Of a DNA stretch of 64,000 nt, positions 24,538 to 36,704 are shown piece after piece. The stretch is from Yamagishiella unicocca. Lineage: Eukaryota > Chlorophyta > Chlorophyceae > Chlamydomonadales > Volvocaceae. How positions within the stretch are numbered: the stretch's first letter is position 1; each line of letters opens with the position of its first letter. The position numbers were made by a program, and so were the translations under genes. The stretch lies in contig BDSL01000082.1 of the NCBI GenBank assembly GCA_003116995.1, positions 423,088 through 487,087 on the forward strand, read 5' to 3'. The notes under the pieces were generated by a model, which did not search any database, was not told the DNA's origin, and saw nothing but the letters and a program-made list of their open reading frames with translations.

Positions 24538-27500
24538 ATGGCGCGCGTCATTGAAGCGGTGCAGATTTTCAAAAAGGTGGAGGATGTGACGGCAGCCAAA
24601 GATGACCCGTCGCCAGGTGAGTGCGAAGCATCCAGCGAACGCAATCGGAGAGGCACAGAAAGCGTGCGCGCGGGGGCCCTTTAACGCATTGGAAAATGTC
24701 TTCTGAATGCATGTACCTTCCACGGGATGGGCCGCATTTGCGTTGGGTGTATTTTGTGTTGACCGCGGCTGCTCGTGCCCGCAGTGTACCTGATGGACGA
24801 GTTGGCGGAAATGGCGCGTACATCAGCAGAATCATCGGAAAAAATCGCCGACAGGGTTGCAAAACGGCTGCAAAACAAGTCTCCCGTCACCAAGTTCAAG
24901 GTCGGTACCGTGCGGTGTATGGCAAGCGCAACCCCGCTTGTGCGAGCTTCCCCATGTGCACTCCTTGCCCCCTTATCCCTAACAATATTTGCCTCCTTGC
25001 TTCAGGCCTTGCGGCTCATCCGCCATATAGTCAACAAGGGATGCGGCCATTTCCAGCGGGCTATGCAGCGGCACGCTAATCTGGTCAGGTGCGGTCATGG
25101 CGCAGTGGGATGCGATATGTCGGCTCCAGCATGCAGGAAGGAGCATAGTTGATATGGGTTTCTTGACCCAGGTTCGGGCATGTCGAATGTGCCGTACGAC
25201 CGGGAAGCGGCTCCAATTGGTCCACATATATAACCTGCCGTGCGTTTGCCACGACCGCAATGTATGACCCAGTATGTGGCTGTGAGCGGCCCGGTTGCGT
25301 GTCCATGGCGAGTTGGACAGATCAGATATTAGGCAGGGCATTGGCTATAACGTCCGCACGGTGCTCGGAGGAGCACACTGAGTGTGCCGATATGGTCTTC
25401 TTCACCGTTGGATTCCATCCTTACCCTTACCTAACCCAAGCGCCTGGTTCCGCCCATACTAGGGACCTCACGCACTTCAAAGGGGAGATGGATCCCTACA
25501 AAGGTGACACGCAAAACCAGCGTGTCCGCGATGCAGCTAAGGAAGCGTCGGAGGCGCTGTTCAACACCGTTATGGCGCAGCCTGTGAACAGCCTGGGGGT
25601 GGGTCAGGGCAGGGGAGCGGAGCGGGCCGGGTCCATCGATGTTGGGGGTACCACGGCTTCGCGCCGGAGCTTTCCGGAGTGGGAGCCGAGGTGCATGCAT
25701 GCAAGATATATCGGCATCGCATGGAGTGGGTGCGCCAGCCGGCTACCACGTCCTTGCAGTTTCATACCCTCACCCTGCCACACGCTGTTTTGTACAGTGC
25801 GTTTCGCAGCCTGCCTCTGCCCATTCGGGCATAGCGATCGCGTTGTTGCTTCCTCCCGGTCCGTGACTTGCCGATCCGCGATATCCACCCCGAACACTTT
25901 CCGGGGTCGAACCCACAGAGTCGGATCCAAGGCTTCGGGAGCAGCGCGGCGCTCGCCCCGTCGTCGAACAGCAGCACCCACGGGGCCAGTGGAGGCGGCG
26001 GAGCCGCCAGCGCTGGCGCTGCGTCGGCGTCATCCAGCTCGAAGATGACGGGCTTCGGCAGTGGCAGCTACACGGCACCCACGGCGGCCAACAGCGGGAA
26101 CGGGGGCAACGGCTTTGGCGGCTTCGGGGGCTCGCAGCGGGTGAGGGTAGGGCGGAAGCTGTGGGCTGTGGGTTGGGACTATTACCGGTACGTGCGAGGG
26201 CCCATGCATGTGTCAGTCAAACAAACACACCCAGCGACCGCAGAAAGGGCCCAACTTCGCATAACACGCGATGCAAGAAGTGACCGCATCCGGTGCGCGC
26301 CAGGATGCTACTCGCATAGCGAACATCCAGAGACCCGGAAGCTACCCGGCTTGACCGCTCCGAGGTGCAGCACCGTGGCTGCGTCGGAAACAACCCGGCA
26401 ATGCTCCTTCCATACTTACTGACGGGCTTAGCCGATGGGCCCAGGCCGTGGCGTACAGTACTCCGCGTCCCTGGCCCAGTCGTGAGTCCTCCCTTGCATA
26501 GTCATCCTCTTTGTCCATCTCAGTTGGCGTGCATGGTGTGGTGGCTGGCTGCGGCAACACTGACGTTGCCACTCCGGCTTGCCCTTGTCCGCTTACGCCT
26601 GGTGGCTGCGTACCGGCCTCCTTAGGGCGTCAACCGGCCATTGACCGGCGGATATGGCGGCGAGGCGGGCACGGGCGGTGCTGGGCCCAGCTCCACTGGC
26701 GGCTATGGTGCCGGCACTGGGTACAGCGCGCCTCCGGTTGCGGCCACGGAGGTGCTGGGGTCGGAAGAGCACATAGTGGACAGCGTGTGCACGCCTGGAG
26801 GTGGGTGGGTCGGTGCGGGTCCGAGGGCTGTGCCTGGGTAGATGCTTGGACGGGGTTGGGGGTTTATAAGCAGAATCCGCAAATCAACGGCCGACAAACT
26901 GAGGGCGGTGAAGGTGGTGGTCCAGAGGAGAGCGGGGTTGGCGGGGAAGTCGTTGGGGACGCAGTGCGGGGGGGAAAGGGACTGTCAAGGGGTCGCAGTC
27001 ACGAGCGATTTGTGGCATTGTCTCTTGCATGTTGCGCGGTATCCACCTCTTTTAGGCGAGGGTTATGGCCAATTACTTGCTGCCCGCGCTGCCTGGCCCC
27101 TAACCACCGTTGCCCGCTCTCGCTACCTCTTTCCCGCCAGGCCTGCGCCTGGCTCCCGACCCGGATGACCTGCGCCGCTTCGTGGAGGCGGTGGGCAGCT
27201 TGGACGGGCTCAGAGTGGCGGAGTTGCTGCGAGACAAGATGGTGGGTGCAAAAACCTGCCAATGGACCAACGGACTTCCGGCTCGGCGGGAACGAGCGGA
27301 GGGTGCGGCGTAGGTCCGGTCTTCTTTCCTCCTCGCGCGTTGCTACCCGCTTACGATGTTGTCAGTAGTGGCCTATTGCGTGCAGTGTTCTCGTGCCTTC
27401 AGGCCCTTCCTGCCTGGTTTAATGTGCAGTCTTGCCGCAATACCGACTGCAACGTGCCGTGCTCCGTGTTATGGTCCGCAGGACGGCTCCGGAACCTGGC

Positions 27501-30500
27501 AGCAGCTGCTGCGGTCGCTGTATGCATTGGAGTCGGTGCTGCTGCAGGGCGCTTCCCAGGTGGGCTAGGCGATAAAAGAAGGGGCAAAGACGGACGGCAA
27601 ACTCTTGTGTTGGGTCGTGCGTGGCGGGCGCGCCAAGCGACGATTGCATTGCGGATGCCGGTACTGATAGGGCAGGGCATGAACGCCGCTTACATCCATA
27701 CGTCAATGTAGGAGCCGTACACCCGTGTTTGATCCTGCGACACCATTACGCGTAGGCTGACTGACGCATAGCGCACGCAACTTACGCAGTCCACCCAGCA
27801 GTCCACCCACGTGTCCACCCACGTGCCCACGCACTCGCTTTTCAACCTCCCCAGGCATGCGGCGAGATCGCAGTGCTGTTCCAAAGCGACCCGGGACCGG
27901 TGCAAGCAGCAGCGGCACACACGCAGGCTGCTGTCCGCGACCGAGCGGCTCGCGTCCTGAAGCTGCTGCTAGGGGACGACAAAGCGGCTGCTGCGCCCCC
28001 TGCAGCTGCGTTGGCGCCGCCGGCGCCAGCGCCGCCGCCGCCTGCGGCTGACCTGCTCGGCGGGCTGGACATGCTAGGTACGCCGTTGCCCCGGGCCTGT
28101 AGGCATAAACCACATGCAGGTTTAGCTCAGCGTGGGGACGTGGGGAGGCTCCAGCTACCCGCCTCCACGGACGTTACGCAGCAGGTTGTTTGACTCGCGC
28201 ACTCCGATCTGCTGTTGCTTCCATAACCGCAGGGAGCCCGGTGCGTGGGGACTACAACGGGTCGCCCACTCAGCAGCAACAGCAGCAACAGCAGCAGCAA
28301 CAGCAGCAGCACCGGCCGCCGGCGGCTGCATCGACCGGGGGCGGCGACATGTTCTCCGGCCTGGCGGTGCCAATGGCGGCGAACCCGGCGCAGCAGGTAG
28401 GCGTTACCTATTTTGTGCCAAAAACGAAAGGGAGGAAGCCGTACAACATGGCAGTATTTGCGGAGGCGCACGGAACACGGAAGGGCGTAAGCAAACAGCT
28501 TTCCAAAATGGGGCGCTGAAGCATACAACGTTAACATCATGTGTGCGAGCGCATTGTGGTGGCGCGCATGCACGCATTACCTTGGTATGCGGCGTATGCA
28601 GCCAACTGGGACAAGCTGCTCATGTGCGTGGTTCCGCTGCTGTACTGGGGGCCGTGGCCTTTCCTTACGGTTGCAGCCTCGCCTATCTTGGAGCACACGC
28701 CCATCCGCAATCCTGTCTGCTGTCCTCCGCAGGCCTTCGGCTCGCAATATCCGCAGACGGCCGCTGGCCCCGGCGCGCATCCTGGCTACCCCCCAGCTCG
28801 TCAGCAGGCGCAGCAGGCCCAGCAGCCACAGCAGCAGTACCAACAACCACAACAGCACCAGCAACCTCAGCAGCAATACCAGCAACAACAGCACCAGCAA
28901 CCTCAGCAGCAGTACCCGCAAACACAACAGCACCAAGTGCATCAGCAGCAGTACCCGCAACAGCAAACACAGCAGCAGTACCAGCAACAGCAAACACAGC
29001 AGCAGTACCAGCAACAACAACAACAGCAAACGCAGCAGCAGTACCTGCAAACACAACAGCAACAGCACGGTCCCTCCCAGGCGCCAAGGCCACCCTTGGA
29101 TCCTTTCGGCGTAGATGTGCTGCAGCCCTCGCCCATAACTTCGAGTGCACCATATGCGCACCAACATTTGCAGGCGCCGCAAGAGCACCAGCAGCAACAA
29201 CAACAACACCGGAATCCGCAGCAGCAGCAGCACCAACAGAACCAACAGCAGCTGTACGGACAGCCCCAGGCTGGTGGTGGTGGTGGCGGTTCTGGAATGC
29301 CGTTGCTGGGGATGGCACCCGGTCCCTCGTACGGCTCTGTATCTCAGCCTGTCGTGCCATCGCCAGCGGCACGCAACGTGGGAGCACCACTGGATGACAT
29401 GTTTGCGGACATGAACCTCTCGGGCGCTGCTCCGGAGCGGGCAGGCGGAGGTGGATCGGGCGCCGGAAATCCATACGGAGTTGCAAGCAACCCTGGAAAC
29501 CCGTACGGCGGTGGCCCGGGCAACGTGTACGGCGGTGGCCCCGGCAACGTGTACGGCGGTGGCCCGGGCAACGTGTACGGCGGTGGCCCGGGCAACGCGT
29601 ACGGCGGTGGCCCGGGCAGTGCGTACGGCGGTGGTCCGGGCAGCACGTACGGCGGCGGAGTGGGTGGTGGCATGGGCAGCAGCGGCGCTACGATGCCGAA
29701 CGCATACGTACCTAGTCACATGCCTCCCAACGCCGGTGTCTCGCAGGCAGGTTTTCAGGGGGCTCTGCTGGGCGTACTGCGTGCAGCTGCTGTGACCAGA
29801 GGCTGCCATACAGACGCGCGGGTTATGCTTCAGAATATGCGTCAGCGGTCCACCTCTTACCGGTATCTCCACGTGTGGAGGGTTGTGCCGAGAGACTTCG
29901 TGTGGCAGTGTTAGGCGGTTGGAGGTTGTCACATTGGAACTCATCCCTGCTGTGTAGTCACGCTGCATAAAGCCATGATTCTCAACCGATAAAGACCCCT
30001 CCCTTCCGCCACACGCCCAGGCATTCGCGCCTAGCAGCAGCGGCGGTGTCGGTACGCCAATAGCCGCAGGCACGCAGTACGGCGCCCCGCACGGCGGGTC
30101 GGGCTACGGCGGTATGGCGCAGCTGCAGCCTCAGCCTCAGCAAATGGGCAGAGTGGCTCCGCCTGGTCACGCAGCCGATGGCGGCGCGGCCAACCTACTG
30201 GGCGGTTTCGACCATCTTGTCCCGGGGCCTTCAGCCTCGGGGCCATCGAACGGGCCCGGGATGGCTGGAATGGGTATGAGCGCGGCTGCATCGACTGGCG
30301 GCGTAGGGATGGGCAGCGGCGGTGGGGGTGGAGGTGGAGGTGGCATGATGGTGGGACCCGGTGGCCAGGTGCGATACGTGGCAGGAGGACAGCCGCCTCT
30401 CGCCATGGGCTCCGGAATGGGTGCAATGGGCGTAATGGGGGCGTCAATGGGTCAGCAGCAGCACGGCGTGGGGGGAATGGGGCAGCCGGGAGCGATGCAC

Positions 30501-30665
30501 GGCGGCTGGCAGCAGCAGCAGCAGGCCTATCCGGCGCAGCAGGCCTATCCGGCGCAGCAGGCCTACGGCCAGCCCCAGCAGCAACAAGTCGCAGGAATGG
30601 CGGCGCAGCAGCCCCAGCAGCGTGGCCCGGCCGCGTTTGACTTCGTAACCGACCAGTTCAAGTGA
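24538..30665 (+). CDS. Tepsin/MTV1-like ENTH-domain adaptor protein
   Basis: Predicted AP-4/trans-Golgi coat accessory protein related to animal tepsin and Arabidopsis MTV1. Exons: 24538-24616, 24785-24900, 25006-25088, 25463-25598, 25919-26140, 26626-26800, 27141-27241, 27482-27559, 27855-28077, 28233-28396, 28733-29746, 30021-30665; total 3036 nt, 1011 aa, all phases consistent. The N-terminal ENTH-like domain (about residues 25-145) shows VYLMDELAEMA, RLQNKSPVTKFKALRLIRH, and FKGEMDPYKGD followed by an amphipathic helix. Then come SRIQGFG, a Gly/Ser linker, and a second helical domain (HIVDSVCTPGGLRL onward, about 245-400). The rest is disordered: a polyQ run, long Gln/Tyr-rich repeats, GGGPGNVY octapeptides, and short LLGGLDML, LLGGFDHL and FDFVTDQFK motifs that resemble AP-4-appendage ligands. 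The last intron appears to be GC-AG. Family call is good; AP-4 binding is inference. Confidence 0.85.
28272..28306 (+). repeat. CAG/CAA repeat coding for polyglutamine
   Basis: In-frame CAGCAGCAACAG run giving about 13 consecutive Gln within exon 28233-28396 of the ENTH adaptor. Confidence 0.9.
28800..29075 (+). repeat. Gln/Tyr-rich coding repeat
   Basis: Irregular in-frame units such as QQQYQQQQTQ and QHQQPQQQY in exon 28733-29746. The unit is about 27-33 bp with frequent CAGCAGTACC and CAACAGCAAACA blocks. The composition resembles prion-like or condensate-prone regions. Confidence 0.88.
29503..29658 (+). repeat. 24-bp coding repeat, GGGPGNVY octapeptides
   Basis: Seven consecutive copies of a 24-bp unit starting GGCGGTGGCCCGGGCAACGT. 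Frame is kept in all copies and substitutions change only the last residues (NVY, NAY, SAY, STY). Confidence 0.92.
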
Positions 30666-32294
30666 GAGAGCGCACAGTACACGACTAGTTATGAGTGCGA
30701 GAGAAAGAGAGCGCGCTGGATTACGCGGGTCACTGCGGGCGTCGGACAGTTTCTATGAGGGAAGGGAGCGGGCCGCCCAGGCCGAGTTGCGCCTGCTGGG
30801 TAGCGGGCGCTGCTTCGCACGGGCTTCACGCCGCTCGATCGCCTTGGCATCCTTGCGGCCTGGCCGCGTTCGGGAACAAACGGAACCGTGGATTTCAACC
30901 CCCCATGTTGGACCAGCCTGCCAAACCTTCGGCTTCGGGTGCTTGAAGCATCTGGTGTGGTGGGCGCTTGTTGCACGGTGCTGGGGATGGCAGGGAATGG
31001 TTTGAGCTCCATCCTTCTTTCCCAAACAATACGATGGCGTGGCCCTCGGCCAGGCCTTTGGCTACTGTATTGGTGGATGTTGCCGCCACCGCTCTGAAAA
31101 ATTGTACGGCGGCCGTGTCCAGATGAGTTGGGATGGGTCCTGTAATGGCTATGGACCGCGCAGATTGGCTGGCCGCTAGCCGGGAGGAGCACTTCCACTG
31201 AGCAAGCATGGGATGTGCGCCGTGAAGCTTCCGTTAGGAAATGGAGGTTCCGTATGCTCGCAGGCCACTCAACCTTGGCGATTCGCTAGATTGCGCCATT
31301 GGTAGCTGGTTCCGCGTTGGTTAGGCCTACATCTTCTGCTAGCAAACACGCATGCACCAGACGCATGGCGGCTTGACACACAACCGCCTAAGGACAAAAC
31401 AAATATATTATGGGCAGGAAAACATGGAAGAACCGACCCGGATACGAACACGTCTTAAGTCAGGTATCGATCCGACGTACGGACCCTCAGGACAAGACCT
31501 GCATTGTCGAATTGCCAATAAGCAAGCACCATAACCCATCCGAAGCATCCTGCATATCAAGGATGAGTTCGAACGAGCAAGCAGGCCACCTGCAATTTCG
31601 GCAGGGTGAAGTGCAGCTCCTCGTAGGAAAAAGGGTTTAGAAACCCTGGACGGAAAACGCGCTAATCCAGCGACATCATAGGTAAATCACGAAAGCATTT
31701 TCAGCTTTCTTCTAGCTCGGCCCTAAGCCGCTGTTCTCTGAAGAAGCCCCACAATTGCATTCTTCCCAAGCCGCGTTCCAAATACCAGCCCAGCCTACCA
31801 AGTGCCGTACCCTGCGTTTCACTAACCGCCGCCGATGCCGGGCGTCCAGTACAACGAGTCTCGTATCATCACCACCATCCAAGTGCCCCCCGCCTTCAAC
31901 ACCTATCTTCTGCATTACCACGGCCTACCTGCACCGACCGCCGGCCCATAAAAAGCGAGTTGCCCGGCACGCCCCGCAGGCTGCCGCCGTCATTACCACA
32001 TCACGCATGCCATCCTGCCGGGCCTCGAGCTCCTCAACACCTCAGGCTCTTTAACACCCCAGGCTCGTGAAGCCTCAACACCAATAAATTGTAGCGCCAG
32101 CAGAGCCCAGCAAAGCCGCATGCCATGCACCTGAAGCTGTGAAGCACCTCTAGCAGTGGGGCGGCTGGGCTTCCCCCCGTTCCGCAGAACAGCGCTCTAC
32201 TGCCGTCGGCTTCCCCCCGCTCCGCAGAACAGCGCTCTACTGCCGTCGGCTTCCCCCCGCTCCGCAGAACAGCGCTCTACTGCCGTCGCAGCGC
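30666..32294. other. Intergenic region between convergent ENTH-adaptor and LRR genes
   Basis: No coding signal that I trust. A TGTAA near 31140 is a possible poly(A) signal for the upstream gene. The right end holds a 40-bp triplicate that runs almost to the LRR stop codon. Confidence 0.55.
32168..32288. repeat. 40-bp tandem repeat, three copies
   Basis: Three nearly identical 40-bp copies beginning GGCTTCCCCCCGCTCCGCAG and containing AACAGCGCTCTACTGCCGTC. The last copy ends about 7 bp from the stop codon of the minus-strand LRR gene, so the array forms the start of that gene's 3' UTR. Confidence 0.92.
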
Positions 32295-35200
32295 TCACAT
32301 CACCAGCTGCCCCGGCAGGCCCTTCTGCACCATCAGCGCCTGCACCGCGCGAATGGCGTCGTCCGCCCAGGGTGGCGCCTGCGGCCACAGGTGACGTACA
32401 TAGGGGGACGTACATAGGGGACGTACGTCAGGCCAGCGAATTTCGTACAGCGCGGTAGGGGCACTGAATCCTCATGCGTCACGTCTGGCTTTGGATGCTC
32501 CACCGCTTGACGGCGACTGCGCTTCCCAAAAGCCCTCGCCGCGCAAGCCAACCCACGAAGCCGTCTGTCCGAACTAGAAACCCGCTCGGATCGCAGATCC
32601 ACCGCAGCCGCCATCCCGCCATCCCGCGCCCGGTTCCTGTCTGACCACCAGCACTCCACGGAACCGCGTTTTTCGGAAGTGGAACGGCACCGTGTTGGGT
32701 GCCCTGTCGAGACGACAGACAGGCACTACGGGACACACCCACGGAACGCACCTGCACTCGCTCGACGCGGACACGCTTCAGGCCGGCCTCCCTGGAGCTC
32801 GTGCCTGGGGCCAGAGCCGAACCGGCGCTCGATCCCGAGCTGGGGCCGGAGCCGGGGTCGGGGCCGGAGGCCGGGGCGGTGGCGCAGGCGGGATGCAGTG
32901 CGGCCGCGTGCGCAAACAGCATCAGCAGCGCCGCCTCGGCCGTCTCCTGGTGGCAGTTGGTTATGCGCAGGCTGATGCGCACCTCCTCCAGGGAGGGCAG
33001 GGCCGCCAGGCAGGGCAGCGCGGCCATGGGGAACCAAGAGGTGCGCAGGTCGAGGAGCTGTGTTCCGTGTTAAGCCGCGGCGACCCGACGCGTCGTGTGA
33101 TGCGGCGGTCGACGAGGGGCACAAGGCAGAAATAGAGGAGCTGTACGTGAGCAAGGCCGTTTATGCGTGGTCGTGATTGATGAGGGGCAGGGCCGCGTGG
33201 CATGATGCGAGGTGGGGCTCGACCACGGACGAGGGGCGTGCCGAGGACCGGCTGGCAGTGTACCATGATCTTTCCCACCACACCGGTTCTCAACCCTGGT
33301 CGTTTTCTACAGCCACGCAGCCGTCTTCTTGTTGCTGCGGCTGCTGTACTTAGTAATGCTGCTCCTAAAAGCCCACACTGAGTCAGTCTTCTTCGTTGAG
33401 ATCCGCCCCCAACCACCTCAAAACACCCTCGTATTACAGCCCCTCGACCCAAAACCTTTCCGCCCGGCCGCCCTCACCTTCAGCGCAGGCAGCCCCTCCA
33501 CCAGCCCCAGCAGGTCCCTCATCCCGAGGGTCACGTCCATCAGCCACAGCTCCTCCACCCCCAGCGCCGCCAACGCGGGAAGCCAGCACGCGTGCCCGTC
33601 CGGTTGCCCCTCCGGCGGCAGCAGCCGCCCCTTGCCCGCATCCTGCGACACCACCACCACGCGCTGGCGCGTCCCCGCAATGCTGACGCGGCCAGCGAGC
33701 AGCGCCGCCGCCGCCGCCACCACCGCCGGCGTGTCTGGAAGCAGCCGGTTGGGACTGACGACGACGGCGGCGCCGCCGTCGGGCGGCGCCGCCACGTCGC
33801 GAACGTTGAACGTCAGTGCCGCACGGGGCGACTCCCACAGCAGCCGCGTCGTGACGATGACGCGCAGGGACGGCGGCGCCCGCAGCGCCGCCAGCTGGCG
33901 TGGCGAGGGCGGCCTGGCAAAGTGCAGCTCCTGCAGCTCCGGCGGCAGCGCGAAGCAGCCCAATAGCGTCCGGCAGGACGTCGAGGAGGCTGCCGGAACG
34001 CCGCCTCGCGGCGGCGGCTCCTCAGCCTCCGCCTCGGCCGGCGGCGGCGGCGGCGCCGGCAGCAGCACGCCTCCCAGCTTGAGGTACGTGAGCGCTGCGA
34101 GGGCTGATAGGTCTTTGGCCCACAGCTGCATGCCGGTGCAGTCCAGGCGGCGGAGGCCCGGCATGCAGCGTAGGGCTGCCGCCAGGGCGGAGCGCTGCTC
34201 AGCGAACGCGGCGACCCAAAAGCGGAGGTCCTGTCGTCGTCGGCGGCGGCAGTGGCAGTGGCAGTGGCAGCAATGGTAGAGCCCCCGCGGTAAGGGATAT
34301 GTTACCGTAAGGCGAGGCGAGGGCGTGACGCGGTGCGTTGTGGTGGTGGGGCGAGAGAGCTAGGGGTGGACGTGGTGAGGTGGCGTAGGGGTTTACAGTA
34401 TGCATCCTCACCGAGTGGTCTCGCCGCTCTCATCGTGTACCGTGTGCTGCGATTGCATGTGACCCAGCTCGACCGGTGCCCAACCCGTGTATAACCCTTC
34501 CCTGTCCTCAGCGACGCACTTCTTACGATCATTTCCATTCGTAGTAAAGCTACGTAAACCTCTGACGAGTTTTCCCTCCTCCCGTCCCCGACTGACCTGC
34601 CTGGCAACCCCCGCATCTGCATCCTGCCGTGCTTTTAACCGCCGCCCGGCGATACCGGTACGGCACATCTCCCGTGCCCGTGCCCAAGGCCGCTTCCACC
34701 AACCGCACCTGCACGTTCAAGAACGAGAACGACTCCTCCCGATGGTAGCACTCGGCCAGCTCCAGGGAGAGCTGCGTGAGGCCGGTCAGCGCCGACAGGG
34801 CTCGCAGCATGGAGGTCTGCTGGCGCAGGTGGTCAGAGGTCAGGCCGCGCCCTCCTCGGAGCACCAGAGACCGCAGCCCAGTCACGGCCGCCACGGCCTT
34901 GAACATGGCGGCCTCGTCTGCGCATCAGGCCGGATGTGGACCTCGTCCTTAGTTGTGCAGGGTGTCCATGGCTCATTGCGTCCTCCCTGCTGTCTCCCGC
35001 TTGCGCCCAGGACAAGCCGGCTTCGCAAACGTTTCCGCTACACCGCGCGGGGTCCATGTTCACGTTCGCCTAGGAGTCGCAGCCGATATGGACATAGCCG
35101 CCGAAGGTCGACATACGGCCTACAATTTTTCCTCGTCCAAGTTCTCCGGCATGCATCTCCAAACGTATATCCCAAACGTTTTTCCTTCGTGCACGGATTT

Positions 35201-36704
35201 TCCTTGCAATCCGCACCCTCCCTCACCCCCCCCCGCACCCGCACTCGCACCTGCCATGCCCTTGGGGTCATCTTCCACGAAGCCCATGTCGAGCTCCAGC
35301 GACTCTAGGCTTGTGCACATAACCAAAGCCTGCGGCGGCATCGGAGGCGGCGGCATCGGAGGCGGCGGCAGCGGCGGCAGCGGCGGCAGCGGAGGCGGCG
35401 GCAGCGGCGGCATCGGCAGTAATGGAGGCGGCAGCGGCATCCCCCCACGACCTACCAATGCAACGGGCCCCTCAACCACTCCACCCCCTCAAAGCGCAAA
35501 CATCCCAAACCCCGGAACTGACTCCCAACCAACGCCGACCTGCAGCACCAGCGTAGGCCAGTGGTCTACCCGCAACAGCTCCAGCCTTCGTAGCCGGGGG
35601 CCAGCAGCAAGGAGCAGAGCGACGGCTGAAAAGGCGTGAGCATCGTGACCGCGGTCGTACTCCAAAACGTCGTACGCGTCGGGGAATTTGACGCGCAGCA
35701 GCGCCAGGGAGGGCAGCGAGGCGGGGGAGAGGGCGGCTGCGACGGCGGGTGTGATGGTGGTAAAGCCGCTGAGAGACACGGAGGTGAGGGCGGGGCAGGC
35801 CAGGGTGGTGATCACAGCGAGCCTGTGGGGGGGAGGGAGGAGGGAAGGAGGGGAGGGAAGGAGGGGTTTTAGGGTTTAGGGGTTGCAGGGTTAAGAATTG
35901 GGGCCTGAGGGGGAACGGCGGGTTCTGGGCGCTGGGTGCGCGAGGGCAACAGCGCATCCCCCTCCCCCCGTCAGCTGGACCTCCCGAACGCTGGCGGCGG
36001 CTGGGCGCTCGCACCCGCACATCTGCACCCACGTCTGCGGACCTAACCACCATGTACCGGGTGCGTGGCCCAGCGCGCCGCCGCCTTTTGTCGTACTTTG
36101 GGATTCCGCCACCCTGACAGCACCTGACAGCTCGCAGCGTCACCGCGCGCTAGGGCCCCTCCTTAGGCTGCCTCGAACGAGCGACCCAAATGAGAGTGTA
36201 GCGGTGCTGCGAAGAAGTGCGACGCAACGAGCATGCCCGTTCTGCCTGGCCCACGAATTACACGCGTGTGGGTCCCTTTCCGTACCCTCACGGCTCTGCC
36301 AGTACTTACGTCTGCTGCTCCCGGACGTCGAAAGCGTCCTCGTCATTGTCGTGGGACAACACGACCATCTGCGGCCTGCATCCCCGCAGGATGGCGCTCG
36401 AAAGGCTGGCGGACAAGGCTGCAGGTGACAGGTCCGCCACGGGGTCTCCCTCCTCCGCAGAACCCAGCATAACGCGCACGCATGTCCACAGCCGATCAAA
36501 AAGTGCGCGTCCTTCGCGGGAGCAAGTCCGGATGGCACGCCGTGAGTCCGTGTCGAGGAATCGCCACGCGACTGTCGCGACCTTCAAGAAGGCTGTCGAC
36601 GCCACGGCATCGACAGGCGTGGAACTATCAGGCCTTATCAAAGGTGTCTCAGTGTTTATAGTAAGCCGCTTCGTGTCCCGGTCTGGTCCTGCCGTGTCCA
36701 ACAT
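32295..36704 (-). CDS. Leucine-rich-repeat-like (F-box/LRR-type) protein
   Basis: Seven exons: 36704-36310, 35822-35540, 35329-35251, 34917-34667, 34230-33478, 33057-32752, 32378-32295; 2151 nt, 716 aa, all phases match, with a strong GTAAGT donor on exon 1. The N-terminal 130 aa include a helical segment (FLKVATVAWRFLDTDSRRAI, then RALFDRLWTCVRVML) that looks like the degenerate F-box-like start common in algal LRR proteins. Later exons carry irregular LRR signatures: CPALTSVSLSG, GPRLRRLELLRV, CTSLESLELDMG, TGLRSLVLRG, TGLTQLSLELAEC, MPGLRRLDCTG, ALTYLKLGG, GVEELWLMD, LPSLEEVRISL. Pro/Glu- and Ala/Ser/Gly-rich loops interrupt the repeats. Likely a protein-interaction or ubiquitin-ligase adaptor; the partner is unknown. 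A GGC-rich stretch at 35340-35430 is the intron next to the third exon, not coding. Confidence 0.8.

Noticed and set aside
28577..30073. Long minus-strand open frame (about 498 codons, Leu-rich)
   Set aside because: Antisense shadow of the Gln-rich CAG/CAA repeats of the ENTH-adaptor exon; CTG/TTG complement gives polyLeu.
35120..35479. Poly-proline segment in the LRR protein
   Set aside because: It lies upstream of a clear CCGCAG acceptor at 35330, and the preceding exon ends at a good donor at 35540, so the proline frame is intronic.
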